From contig NW_026999301.1 in assembly GCF_037126465.1 (NCBI RefSeq), positions 1,054,001-1,118,000 on the forward strand: a stretch of 64,000 nt of DNA, in the 5' to 3' direction. The stretch comes from Ornithodoros turicata. Lineage: Eukaryota; Arthropoda; Arachnida; Ixodida; Argasidae. The position numbers and the translations under genes were made by a program. This document shows, piece by piece, positions 43,611-55,075 of the stretch. Each line of letters opens with the position of its first letter. Within the stretch, counting starts at the first letter, position 1. The notes beneath the pieces were generated by a model. That model was not told the origin of the DNA and made no database searches. It worked only from the letters and a program-made list of their open reading frames with translations.

Positions 43611-46600
43611 TGAATTGAACTTCCATTTTTGTAAAACAACTTCAATATAATGCAGTCGTAGAAAGATAGTTTCCTTGGTTTTGTGGCATATTGCGCTCAC
43701 TTCATCTGCTTTCTCTTGGTCCCCATTTGGGTTATCGCGGCCTCAATGGGGGTCCTGACACATGGTTTGGGAAACACTGAGGCATACTGTATATTGTTAC
43801 ATGTGACATGTTCTAGTGTACTGAAGCCAGCTTCACTGTTGTATTGTTTCTTCGCATGGTTACTTCTTCAACGTTACTTGAATGAGGAATGTGGAGAATG
43901 AGGAAATATATGCCTTGCATGTTCTGGATGTTCTCTAATTGCTGACCCCTGCTGTTGGGCTAAAATCCAGCAACTACACAAAAAGATTAACAAATGCAGA
44001 ACAGGAGACAGAAACACGGACACAATGACATGATTGAGATCATGATATGCTCTCAAATTTTTCCGTGTCTCTGGTCCTACATCTTATAAACATGTGTCAC
44101 ATTGCCAGCACCCTTTCCCTCCAGCTACGAAGAAAGCCTCTCAGTAATAAAAACGCAGGTTGTCAAATGCACGTAAACAGTGCTTACATTTTTTGGGGTC
44201 TTCGCTCATCTAATGTTTATGGCAGAAAATGCTCCTCTAGTTCACAATGCATACTCAATATGAGTGTGCTCCACAGCCACAAACTACATTGTAAATTAGC
44301 ACTGCAGTATGTTTATCGGCACACATGAAATTACCCTTCATAAGTGCATCATGCAAGCTCATTGATTGTGATGCTAATTGCTCATGAAATAACATGGGGT
44401 GGGGTGAAAGACACTGGAATCACATGTTGCGTCACTAGCAGTGCCACTACTCACTCAGCAGTGACATCACAAGCAGTGATTTTTCACTGAAGCCTGCAAC
44501 TCAACGATCTAATTCACATCTTGATTGCAGAAACAGTAAGCACATGTTTGTTATTACTTGCTATACAGTTAGTTGAAACTTGTTAATGTGATGACGGTCA
44601 TTCTCGTTGATTTTGGCAATGAAACCATTTTAGCATAAAAAAACACCTGTCAAGGTGTAAGCTATGAAATGTAGTAAATTGAGTGAGGCATTTTAAATTG
44701 CCTTTTTTCCTTTATATTTTCAATGCTGACATACATCAGCCTGTGTAACTGTCAACCTGGGCTATTCCAGCCAAAACCAGCCAGAGATGTAGCTTGACTC
44801 TCTTAAATATCACTGAAAAAAATTTTGCGCATTTTTTAGACGATGCGTATATCGAATGTAAATCATCATTTTGTTTTCTTGAACAATGGGGGCTCATTAA
44901 ACTGTGCCGAAATATGAAGTTGTCCCTTACGAGCTTCCTTCTGACATCTACATATACATCATTTGTGCGCTTTCCTTGCCTGGTGTTAGAGGGGAAGCAC
45001 GGGTCTGCCATCCCAAAGGGTATGTAGAACGAGAATAAATCTGGTGACGTGGTGAGAACTCAAGAACGGAGCCCATTTGGGGCCAAGTTTACAATAAATG
45101 TCTGACAAATTGGCATTCTTGAAGGAGCCCCAGATTATTTATGTTTGTAACTGATTGCTTGTGATTAGCTTCACATAAAAATATCAAGCTGATCTATATT
45201 CATTGTTTAACCATGTGTTTGAGAATATCAAGCACTTGCAAAAAATTACTTTTTTTTCACATAGTATATTCACATATAGGTCGTCTAAAAGGTTTATTTT
45301 TCTTTAAAAAAATAAAAAAAAATTGTCACCATAATGTGCTGCAGATTGTTCGTCAGTTGAGGCCATCTAGGAAACAAAAAAAATAATAAAATATGCCTCT
45401 GTGGGTTTCTCCTGCGAAAATCGACACTCTGCTTTTCCATTTTGAGAACCTATGTTCTTATGCAAATGTTTCGTCAGCTCATTCATATCCCACCTGTATG
45501 ACGCTATAGCACACTTTGAACAAATTTTGCATTCAACTGTTCTGCCCAGTTGTACAGATTAGTTGCAGTCGCTGCTTCACAACAGCTTTGTCAACATTTA
45601 CGATTGTTTTCACATATCTGAAGTCATCTGGAAAGTGAACAATTCTCATCATCTCAAGGGCATACCCTCTCCTATAGCATGCTCAGAATCTGCTGGCATG
45701 TGTTTTCTGTAGATCTTATAGCATCAGCTGACCATATTGGCTCAGATCATGTCAGAATGTGACGTAACAGCTTTTGGAAACAATTTATTATGATCTCGTG
45801 TGCCCTTCAACCACAACAGAAAAAAAGCCCACAGCCTTTCTTTCAGTAGAAATAGGTGTTTTTGCTGCATTAACAGAAGGTGGCTCAAATTAATTGTACC
45901 TCCTTGTGGCCTGGGTGGAGCATGCCTCACTGTGCTTTATGGCCAGTAATTTCTTCTCCAACCGTATCTCTTTGGCAGTGAGTAACAATGTATGCAGTCT
46001 TCAAGCTTTCTTCCACCCGGAAGAACAGCTTACAGCTCTGCAGGCATCAGAATATCTGCACACAATAGGGGGCTGCAATCTAGCCCTATAGGTGCCAACG
46101 TTTTAAATGGTACTGCAAACACAGTCATAGTACCCTTTATCACGGCACAAAGCAATTATGTCAAAGTCATGCTTGTGGAGGCAAAGCCATGCTTGCCAAA
46201 GCTGAAGAGGCAAAGTGATGCTTATGGAGGGTTTTATTATGCCCTGCTGCTCAGTGTATGGCTTCTGTTTTTAGCTGGAACAAACCAATAAAAAAAAATC
46301 AGAGGAAAGAAATATGCCACCTTCAGTTGCCATCGACCAAGCAAACTAAGTCAATAATGGTGGTTATTATTCACTCTGCTATGTGATTGTGTTCATGTTA
46401 ATTCACCTGTTTGGTACTGTGGTACCAGCTAGCTTCCTTGTAGTGTAACATATATGTGACTGCATGGAGGAGAAAGAGGAGGAATTAGCTAGTCTGGCAT
46501 AGGAGCTCTCACACTGGCATAACTGGTCAAAAAGAAAATGTGGGCCATACATCACATAAAACACAAATACCAGTATATTTTCAGCAACCACTGGTTAATT

Positions 46601-47335
46601 TCTAGTAGGTGCGGTGCATGTAGCGTGTCCATGGACTGATTTTTTTATTCTTAGAGAAATCATATTTTTGCAGTTATAAGGGATGACAACATGTTCTACA
46701 TCCGAAGTGGATGTACTAATGAGGTCTCGTTTAATTATTGGAAATAGAATGTCGGTACAAATGCAACGTCGGTTTCCCTATGTGCCTCTGTAGTTTTGAA
46801 AAGCACGCTCATGACCATTTAGCGTGAGGACATGGCCCCGAAATAATCGTTGTGTGAGAGTAAGTCTCGGAGCGTTCTTTTTGCCTTTTCACTTGAACGT
46901 GAGGAAGAAACAACGCTGCAGAATCGCAAGCAGCACATTTAATGTAATGTCGTGCAGGATGCAAGTTTTACAGTGATTTCATATTTCAGCACAATATTTA
47001 TAAGCTGTAAAAATAGGTGCAAGGATACCATACAATGAAGCAGCTGGTACCGTAAATTTTAGACCTCTTCTTGGCGTGGGTGCTTGGCATAAAGAGTGAC
47101 CTGCTAATAAACGTACTTCGGGATTTCTGAATGTGAAGATCACAGCAGAGAAAGGAAGGCAAACAAATACAACAGAGGGTGCCATTCATTTCTCGCACTT
47201 CTGATTTCAGTTACTTATTGTGCTTGGTTTTCTTCATGTTCCGACATTTGATAACCAGAATTTGCACTGTACATTCACGTGAATAAAAAAGATGCAAAAA
47301 TTTCTGTGAGAAAATTTCATGGTATTTAAGATAAT
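43611..47335. other. 3.7 kb without recognised genes
   Basis: AT-rich sequence with only short frames (up to about 99 codons). A few short direct repeats occur, for example GCAAAGCCATGCTTG-like blocks near 46150-46230. No TIR pair, LTR or domain was recognised. Confidence 0.35.
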
Positions 47336-47412
47336 GGCATTCTTAGGTTCCAGAGTATTAAAAATAACAAAGACGGTTAAGAGCATCAACTGTTTACTAT
47401 ATACATAAAAAC

Positions 47413-47445
47413 AAGACTTTCGTGCAGTAGGCTGCACTTCTTCAG
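47413..47445 (-). ncRNA. Hammerhead ribozyme motif, intact core
   Basis: On the minus strand CTGAAGA, A, perfect 6-bp helix GTGCAG / CTGCAC with loop CCTA, then GAAA and GTC. It lies in the 3' pseudo-LTR. The core fits the CTGANGA...GAAA consensus exactly. Confidence 0.7.
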
Positions 47446-47866
47446 GTTTGAGGACCTGTTACAAGTGGTGAAGCATATATCAAAAACCAAGTCACATGGT
47501 ACAAGAGAAAAGGGTAAGGGTGAAGAGAACTACAAACGCAATACAAATATCAACAATGAAAAACAAAACGCAATCAATAGGAGGTGGCTGGACAAGGTCA
47601 GACAGACATACAGACGAGTCGGAGTTGTACGTGGATGAAACCAATGAACATCACATGAATAGGCATAGCAGCCAGTTGGCACAAAGAGCTTTAGAATGCG
47701 TACGGGGAATTAGGGCTCAAGAGCGAAGGATTGAGGACACACAGCACCTTGATGGCTGAGAGCTTCCAGACTCTGGGAAAGTAATGCGGAGTTGGTGTCT
47801 TACTGATTGTGTATCATCGTGTGTGATGTGCAAAATGGCAGACGAGTGATAATACAATAAATAGAC

Positions 47867-48480
47867 TCATAGTATAAAGGACGGTAATGGGCCGCCGTAC
47901 ACGTTGATGCCGTGTGGCTGTAACGTTGCAAATTTTGAAATGAAAAAGGATTCTCGATTTTTGCGTTTGATGTCATTAGCGTACCCGGATTCTAAAATGG
48001 TGATAAGTATATGTGTATGCAGATCATGTCCCGGAAGATTAAAATGTAGCGATACAGGCGATTGACGTTTATTAACAATATCTGATTTATGGCCATAAAA
48101 TCTTTCACGGATGGTGTTACGTGTTTCGCCTATATATTGTTTATTGCACAATTTGCATGTAACGAGATAGCAGACATTGAATGAGTTACAGTGAAGAGAC
48201 TGCCGAATAGAGAAAACGAAACCATTAACAGTGCTACAGGTGGAGGTACATGTTGCAATAAATAAGCAAGTTTGGCAGCGGTTGCTGTTGCAAGGAGCGC
48301 AACCGGGACTCCGTTGATTATTGCGGGAGGAAGTGAGTAAGTCGTGTATGTTACGTGATCTCCGAAATGTAATAGCCGGAGCATTAGGGAAAATGTCTTT
48401 GAGATATTCATCGGCGTGGAGTATGTTTAAATGGCGTTTGAACACAGATCCTACATTACGGAGTGCGCGGTTGTAAGGTG
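47867..48480 (-). pseudogene. Penelope GIY-YIG endonuclease portion
   Basis: The frame reads ALRNVGSVFKRHLNIL at the start, a CxxC set (APCNSNRCQTC), then CYLVTCKLCNKQYIGETRN with RERFYGHKSD and SLHFNLPGHDLHTH. YIGET, the downstream Arg and the His are those expected for Penelope endonucleases. It ends at a normal C-terminal distance (residues GGPLPSFIL). Upstream it is cut by the nested element at 48481-51161, whose removal joins it in frame with the RT part. No stop in this segment. Confidence 0.85.
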
Positions 48481-48670
48481 TACACTCTTAACTCCGTACC
48501 CTTTAGTAAAGGGTAAAAAATCGCAATATTTTACCCTCTATTTCAGAAGCTACCAGGTACCCTCTGAGAGACCCCTTTTATAAAAGTTACAAGGAAACCC
48601 ACTAATTAGAGGTTACGGCCTTCAATCCAGCACCTGCCCGTAAAGGTTACGACAACGTGCGGCTTTTTAT

Positions 48671-48883
48671 ACAGGATGTTCATTTTTATTCGCAACAGAG
48701 TAGCGCTCCTTTGGCAGGTGGGGTATGTGAATTTTTGCTAATTAGTCGATCCGTAGTTACAAACACATGCGTCAGGAAATGTCGGAAATGTTTGTAACTA
48801 CGGATGGGTTAATTTGCGAAAATTAACATAACCCATCTGTCAAATGAGCGCTGGTGTGATGCGAACAAAAACAAACACCCTGT
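48671..48883. mobile_element. Fold-back MITE inside the nested element
   Basis: The ends ACAGGATGTTCATTTTTATTC and ACAGGGTGTTTGTTTTTGTT (minus) with arms of about 95 bp sharing GCGCTC.TTTG.CAG.TGGG and GTAGTTACAAACA blocks. Short loop near 48780. Confidence 0.8.
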
Positions 48884-48965
48884 GCGTGGGATATGGACAG
48901 ACATTTACAGAACACACCAAGGTACCAAAATGAACCAGCAGAAAAGGAGATCTTGAACATATGTA

Positions 48966-49569
48966 CAGGGTGTTACCCTATAAAAGTCTACCCGCGCCGG
49001 CATGCCGTGCTCGCCAATTACTCAATGCAGGCGGTACAATGTGTTGCCTACGTATAAAACTCATAAGGACATTCCATCATGGTAAATATCGAAGTGATTG
49101 AGCACCGTAACGCAAAGTTATAGCACAAAACGTGAGGTTCCCGTAGTCAAAACAGCCAAGATGGCGCCTCTCAGTTAGCAGACGACATCCCTTTTGGGTG
49201 TCGTCTGCTTAGTATGCGTCGGCATTTTTCGTTCCTCACGTTGCTTACTTCTGAGCAAAATACGACAGTTACACGAAAACGAAATGAAAACTGCAGTTCC
49301 ATCCGGCTGGCAGGATATGCGACACGTTGTCGTGTGCGGAGCAGCATGTCAAGTGCTCTTCTCAACGCCGCCATCTTGTTTGTTTTGACTATGGGAATTG
49401 CACGTTTTGAGTTAAAACTTCGTGCTGCGGCACTCAATCACTTTGAAATTTACCAAGATTAAATGTCCTTATGAGCTTTGTATAAAGATCGCACAATGTG
49501 CCACCTGCATTGAGTAATTGGCGAATACGGCATGGTGGCACGGGTAGACTTTTATAGGGTAACACCCTG
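48966..49569. mobile_element. Fold-back MITE, CAGGGTGTTACCC family, TA duplication
   Basis: The ends CAGGGTGTTACCCTATAAAA on both strands are perfect inverted copies, flanked by TA at 48964-48965 and 49570-49571. Arms of about 200 bp match through AAGTCTACCCG, AATTACTCAATGCAGG and GTAAATNTCNAAGTGATTGA. A shorter hairpin CAGACGACA / TGTCGTCTG sits at 49182-49208. Confidence 0.85.
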
Positions 49570-49572
49570 TAT

Positions 49573-51130
49573 ATTACAAAAACAGAAGTATGTCAAGAGG
49601 TGACACCTTGTGCACAAGTGCGATTCTGATGTGAGGAGAAACCATGGTCGCTTTACGATGTATGTGGAAAAAAGAACTATCTTCTAAGTGAGAAGCAATG
49701 CCTAAAAGTGCGAGGAAGCTAGCGAGTCAAAACAACTGGCCTATGTTTGCTAAGCTGAACACACCCAACGAAATGGAGAATTGCAGCAGAAAAAAATTTA
49801 TTCCACATTCGTGTTGCAGAGGCGAGCGCAAATGGCAATACAGTATTACATAAAACGCACACAACCTTGAGGAATATGAGTGTACAGTAACGCAGGAGAC
49901 ACTACATTACTGCGTTATCAGCGTTGGAGGCGCTCTGGGACGAGTTTGTGAGGTACTGCATTGCGCTGGTGACGGTATGTGAACCTGCATGTGGGATCCT
50001 GGGAACAAAAGTTTGGGCAATGAGAGTAACATTTACGGAACCATTCAAATCCGTACAAAGCACAAGGTACAAATCAGCATAAATGCGGGAAGGCGTTCAC
50101 TCCGCGATTGAGTCTTAGAATATCGTAAGAATACAACAAGTAGGAAGCTGCGAATTATATATCTCGATGCATATATCCACAGCTCGCAAAATGCACGCCG
50201 GTGTATTGACTTGGCGACCAAGTAAGAGCAGAAAAGTAGCAAGCGTAAGTGGCGTTCATATGCAGGGCCGCAAAACGCTTGCCATAATCATAACAAACAT
50301 GCGCTAAGAGCTCTTGCTATCAAAATAACGCACGTACCTAGCGCAAAATGTACACTTACCCAGTGTATGAAGTGTGTGAATTAGGGCTGCGGTGGTGACG
50401 TTCGTTTTCGGTTATATATTCTTTGCAATCTTCGCACTCACTACACTTTCCCCTCAGAACACCGAAAATATACTTGTTTGCTAGCGACATCTAGCTTTTC
50501 CGGTGTTCCTGACGATACTATGATAAACGCGAGGAAAACCACTGATTAAAACAGATTACACTTGTTAACGGACGGACGACGAGCGTTAAGCGTTTCAAGG
50601 AAACCGCTCTCAGTGTGGGTAGACCTATAGACCAGGCTCGGCTACGCAGCGAAATCGGAAATCTTGGTGGTTGCGGCATTGACAATTGTTTTCCACCCTT
50701 TAAAAAGAAACATACTATCTGTATTTCAGACTGCGAACTTATAATCTGTGTTCATACAGCATTGATAACATGTAGTCGACGTATAGGTGACGCTGAAACA
50801 GATAAAAAATAACAGCGTAGATTCGCAACTGTCGTCTCGAATGGGAGGCTGAAACGCGGCATTATGCTGAAAAACAAAAGGAAAACAAACGATAAGAAAC
50901 TAACAAAGGGATTATCGTTGGAGATTTCGCTTAGAAGTTACAGTGTCGGAGTAGAGGGTACATTTATAAGTTACAACAAGATGTTTTTGTTTTTTCCGAG
51001 ATGTAACTTCTATTCGTGTTGTAAAGACATGACTTTGGTCGCTTTTAACCTCTAAATATACGTTACAGTGGTGTAACCTATAAGAAATCTCGAAATGTAC
51101 GTCTATATAGAAGTTACATGTTTCTAAAAG
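49573..51130. other. Rest of the nested element, no transposase seen
   Basis: Short frames only (up to 66 codons). GTTAC/GTAAC boxes become dense after about 50930. Confidence 0.4.
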
Positions 51131-51640
51131 TTACAATAAAAGGTACGGGTTTAAGAGTGTAATGAAAGTGCATTTATTATGACTTTGTGCCTTATTGGAT
51201 TCACGAGAAAGCAACCTTTCCCTGTCTAGGGAGGTGGCTCTGACTAGGGCATTGTCGATGAGTTCGTCGGGATATCTGCGCTCCTTGAAGTCATTGCACA
51301 TGTCCTTTGCATGCTTCAAAAAATCTTGTGTATTGGAACATATGCGTTTTAAACGTGTGAGTTGTCCAAATGGAATGTTTCGCTTTTGGATATTAGGGTG
51401 ATGGCTGTTGAAATGAACGTACTGCCGTTTGTCAGTCGGCTTCTTATAGAGATCTGTGACGAGTTTACCCAACTCGAGAGAAACAGTGACGTCTAGAAAG
51501 CTGATTGAAGTTCGAGAGTAGTTGCACGTGAATTTGATGGAATTGTGCTGTGAGTTAAAATGATCACAAAATGAGAGTAGAGGGGTTTCGTCAGCTGTCC
51601 AGATGGCAAAAATATCATTAATGTATACGCTTCACCACTT
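51131..51640 (-). pseudogene. Penelope reverse transcriptase thumb portion
   Basis: On the minus strand: DIFAIWTADETPL, then after a frame change SISFLDVTVSLELGKLVTDL, YKKPTDKRQYVHFNSHHP, IPFGQLTRLKRICSN and FKERRYPDELIDNALVRA. This is the conserved block order after the catalytic YIDD box in Penelope RT. The sequence is cut at the 5' side at about 51640, where the inverted pseudo-LTR begins, so the catalytic site is mostly missing. Confidence 0.85.
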
Positions 51641-51657
51641 GTAACAGGTCCTCAAAC

Positions 51658-51689
51658 CTGAAGAAGTGCATCCTACTGCATGCAAGTCT
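51658..51689 (+). ncRNA. Hammerhead motif, decayed partner
   Basis: CTGAAGA, A, then GTGCA / TGCAT-type helix and GCAA in place of GAAA, followed by GTC. It is the inverted counterpart of 47413-47445. The GAAA to GCAA change and helix mismatch predict inactivity. Confidence 0.6.
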
Positions 51690-51745
51690 TGTTCTTATGT
51701 ATATAGTAAACAGTTGATGCTCTTAACCGTCTTTGTTATTTTTGA

Positions 51746-52792
51746 TTCTGCATCGCCGGAAACTTGTATATTGTTTTTTCTTCACGTTCTACGTTCCAGA
51801 GTATTCAGACCAGTGAAAACAAAGTGCTTGAAGTATTATGTCTAGATAGATCTTTTGCAGCTTTTGCATGGCAAATCGTTGTCTAGGAAGGTGCGCAAAT
51901 CAATGTGGATGTTTCTGAAATTATAATCTTATTTCGTTACACTTTGATATTACCGTATGCTGGTTACAAAAGATTAGGGCACCTCTGCTGACTCAAGTTA
52001 TTCATCCGAGAGAAAATTTTTTTCTTGCAAACAAACAAACAATTTCTTCACATTCATATGCAGCTTATTTGCAGAAACGCATTTCGAGAGTCTGTCCGGT
52101 ACCTGTTCCCTGCGTTTATCAGAACGTAGGCTCACAAGGAAAACCACAGGCAGGTTCCGATTTCACGATTCTATGGTTCTGAGGCTGGAACACACACAAA
52201 CACATACAGACGGACAAACACAACACATCCACACGGTATCGGAATCAGGCTTTTTCGTCGATCGTCACTTTTCAACTCTATGACTTCACGACCAAGGCAG
52301 CCCTGCAGGAGAATGGCGATGTTCGCGATAATGTTCATAATATAGCAGGTGTCCACCATAGCTGGAACCAACACCGGGAACTCATTTGGTGACACGACAC
52401 GAATTCAGAGTTCGACATACTCAAATTTAACAGGCGAGCAGCAGAACAAATCATTAATAACTGCAGTGTCAACAGAATCCTGATAGCCGGCGGATAATAC
52501 AGCAAACGATTCGTCCAGACTCGGTACTCTCGTTCCCAGCCCACTGCAAAAAGCCTCACCCTGCGGGGAACTATTTTGAGACGCGGGAGCCAAAAGCCTT
52601 CGCTGCTCTGAGGCTGTCGTGCCTGTCGACCAATCAGAGACGATTTATTTTGAAGGTTTGAATCTGAAGCGTTTGTATCGCAAAAGTTGATTTTTACGGC
52701 TTTATCTCTACACCGTGGATTTTTTCGTGATTTATTTCGAGGAGTTTATTCTCGAAGTTTATTTTGCGAAGTGTAAACCAGAGTCATCCCGA
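51746..52792. other. Unassigned sequence upstream of Harbinger-like gene
   Basis: Minus-strand frames of 62-74 codons (52171-52593) without recognised domains. It may include the 5' part of the Harbinger element. Its TIR was not identified. Confidence 0.3.
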
Positions 52793-54735
52793 GAAGAGTT
52801 TGGGTTAAACCGTGGCTCTCAAGGCGAAAGGCACAGGGATGCTATGAAAATCTAATGCGAGAGTTGACCCTCGAGGACGCGGAATCTTATCGGAGCTGGA
52901 TCCGCATGGATACCAACACGTTCGAGGAGCTACTCTCCCTGGTCCCTCCTCACATATCAAAACAGGACACTAACTTCCGACAGGCAATTTGTGCAGGGGA
53001 GTGTCTTGCGACCACCCTCAGGCACTTAGCAACAGGTGAGTGTATGACGCTGAATATTTGCTTTTACTTGTTTGTCCTACAATACAGTAGTACAGGGAAT
53101 GTGCGCGCTGCTACAAATGCGTCGTGGAATTAGGAAACACTCCTGAAATTGATTTTTGTGCGAAATACGGGTTAATACTGATTGCGACGTTCAAATTTTC
53201 TCCATTTGTTTTTGCTGTTGTTGTTTCAGGTGAAACACACAAATCCCTGGAATTCCAATTCAGAGTTGCCCACAATACTATATCTTTGATGGTGCATGAG
53301 GTATGCAAGGCAATCTTCCAAGTGCTGCGTGACAGATACTTGAAGGTACATCCACTGATGTATAGTGCATATAAGCATGATGCCATGGTACGAAGTTGCA
53401 CATCTTTTCTAACTTCTCTACATCATTCCAGGTGCCACAAAGGCAGGAAGAGTGGTGCAATGTGGCCACTCAGTTCTATGAGCTCTGGCAGTACCCAAAC
53501 TGTATTGGTGCTCTCGATGGCAAGCATGTCGTCATTGCTCCTCCTCCACGTACTGGGGCCTTGTACCGGAACTACAAGAGCACTTTCAGCAGTGTGTTGA
53601 TGGCCCTTGTGGATGCCGACTTGAGGTTCTTGTATGTGGACGTAGGTAGAAATGGTCGTATGAACGACAGCAGTGTTTGGGGCCAGTCAAAAATGCGATC
53701 AGCCATTGAGAGTGGACAGCTAGGTATACCAGGCCCAAAGACATTGCCTGCGTCTACGAGTAGCACACCTTTCGTCATTGTTGGAGATGAAGGTTTCGGC
53801 CTAAAACCCTACCTGATGAGGCCGTACGGTGCAAAGGACCTGAATGATGAAAAAACGAGTTTCAACTACAGGTACACAATAGGAGAAGAAAGTGATGAGT
53901 AGTGACTACTCTTTTGTAGTTCAAAATGAAGTTGGATACTATGTGCAAAAACTAGTTAAACTGCATTTCCTGCTATCTACATAGTTAATTACATTTAGGT
54001 AACTTCAAGCCACGAGATCATTCCATTTTTCTTCTTTGCCTTGATATTATGTATGGATAAAATTTTCCACACAAACTGCCATCTTTCTGTTGCTCCAAGT
54101 GTACCTTCACGTCATTTGTCTCATATATGGAGATCAAGCCACAAGACAACAGACTTTAAAAGTGATGAAACCCCCGTGCCGGGAAACAAGTCAAAGGACG
54201 ACACAACACAGAGCACAGTGCGCATCCTTTGTGTCGTCCTTTGACTAGTTTCCCCGCACGGGGGTTTTATCACTTTTAAAGTATGAAATACTGAACGGCC
54301 CAGTTTTTAACCATTTTTGAGACAACAGAGTAGTCAAAAATGCAATTGACCTACGACGTAGCAGTTACCTGGTAGCTTAACTAACAGTTCCACAATGTAG
54401 CTGCACTACAATTTGAAGAAGCAGCAGTATTGTTGGAGGGCTAAGATATTAATTGGTGCCTATCCCCGCAAGTAAGGAGGCCCACATGTAATTGTTTGGA
54501 AACACCTCTGATTACGTTGGCTCTCCCGTGCACGCCGGGTGTCCGAGAACGCCTTTGGGATACTGGCGAACCGCTGACGTATATATCAATCCCCACTGAA
54601 GCACGACCCTGAAAAATGTTGTGCGATGGTGAAGGCTACTGTGGTTCTGCACAATTTCTTGAGGTGCAAGACGACTGCGAGAGTACGCTACACGCCGCCA
54701 GGAAGTCTTGACGTGGAAGATGTCGTTGCAGGTAA
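52793..54735 (+). pseudogene. HARBI1-like PIF/Harbinger transposase, spliced, inactivated
   Basis: Four coding blocks: exon 1 to 53035 (RRVWVKPWLSRR, ELTLEDAESYRSW, TLRHLATG), exon 2 53230-53345 (ETHKSLEFQFRVAHNTIS), exon 3 53432-53871 (YPNCIGALDGKHV with first Asp, VGDEGFGLKPYLMRPYG with second Asp, KTSFNYR) and exon 4 from about 54520 (LSRARRVSENAFGILANR with catalytic Glu, VVLHNFLR). GT-AG borders fit for the first two introns. Exon 4 lacks an AG acceptor (TG instead), and an in-frame TGA follows GILANR. The DDE triad is otherwise visible. HARBI1-type transposases cut and paste DNA at TWA sites. Confidence 0.85.
54153..54282. mobile_element. Near-perfect hairpin MITE in Harbinger intron 3
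   Basis: Left arm 54153-54205 and right arm 54230-54282 pair with about three mismatches over 53 bp (ACTTTAAAAGTGATGAAACC and so on), loop about 24 nt. It interrupts the intron between exons 3 and 4. Confidence 0.85.
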
Positions 54736-54949
54736 CTGTGGCGCGATCATGATCGCGTCAGCCGTGCCAGTGCTTAGTGATCGCACTCATGATTGCGCTG
54801 ACCTATGCTCACAATTAACAATTACTTTTTTTTATTGTTGAACCACTTATATAGGTAATTTCCATGGCTTAGTCATATCACAAACACATGATCACTAGGA
54901 ACATTAAGGCACGTGAACACTAGGAATCCTTATCAAGATACTGTGTGGA
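54736..54949. other. Harbinger 3' flank, nothing recognised
   Basis: Contains a repeated ATGATCGCG / GATCGCACTCATGAT theme near 54750-54797 and a T-run at 54826-54837. Confidence 0.3.
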
Positions 54950-55075
54950 TCAAGTAGGCTTCAAGGATCTCCCTATCCGCTTGGTTTAGAAAGGTACCTG
55001 CTATTGTGGTTTTTCGAAATAGTGGTTCACATCCGCAGTTTTTGCAGTGAGCTGGCAGGTGACCAGAGGGGGTGT
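54950..55075 (-). pseudogene. Penelope-like endonuclease C-terminal scrap
   Basis: The minus-strand peptide HLPAHCKNCGCEPLFRKTTI followed by AGTFLNQADREILEAYLI has the layout H...C..C.C.P.F..T.V......R...EA..I that follows the GIY-YIG core in another Penelope-like or LINE-linked endonuclease group. Only about 40 residues remain. Identification is by pattern only. Confidence 0.4.

Larger units (their letters stand above)
48483..51159. mobile_element. Nested 2.7-kb TIR element, TA duplication
   Basis: The left end CACTCTTAACTCCGTACCCT and the minus-strand right end CACTCTTAAACCCGTACCTT are inverted repeats. TA at 48481-48482 and at 51160-51161 is the target duplication. Both flanks inside are crowded with GTTAC/GTAAC boxes (for example AAAAGTTACAAG, GAAGTTACA, AGTTACATG), a subterminal-repeat signature. 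No transposase is recognised. Two smaller fold-back MITEs lie inside, so it has grown by nested insertion. Confidence 0.85.
47336..51745 (-). mobile_element. Penelope-like element split by a nested DNA transposon
   Basis: Inverted terminal (pseudo-LTR) copies lie at 47336-47480 and 51628-51745, each with GACGGTTAAGAGCATCAACT and CAGGTCCTCAAACC-type blocks and a hammerhead core. Coding sequence on the minus strand runs RT thumb (51131-51640) then GIY-YIG endonuclease (47867-48480). Between them sits a TA-flanked TIR element (48483-51159). The RT N-terminal part and catalytic motifs are missing, so the element was 5'-truncated on insertion. Confidence 0.85.
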
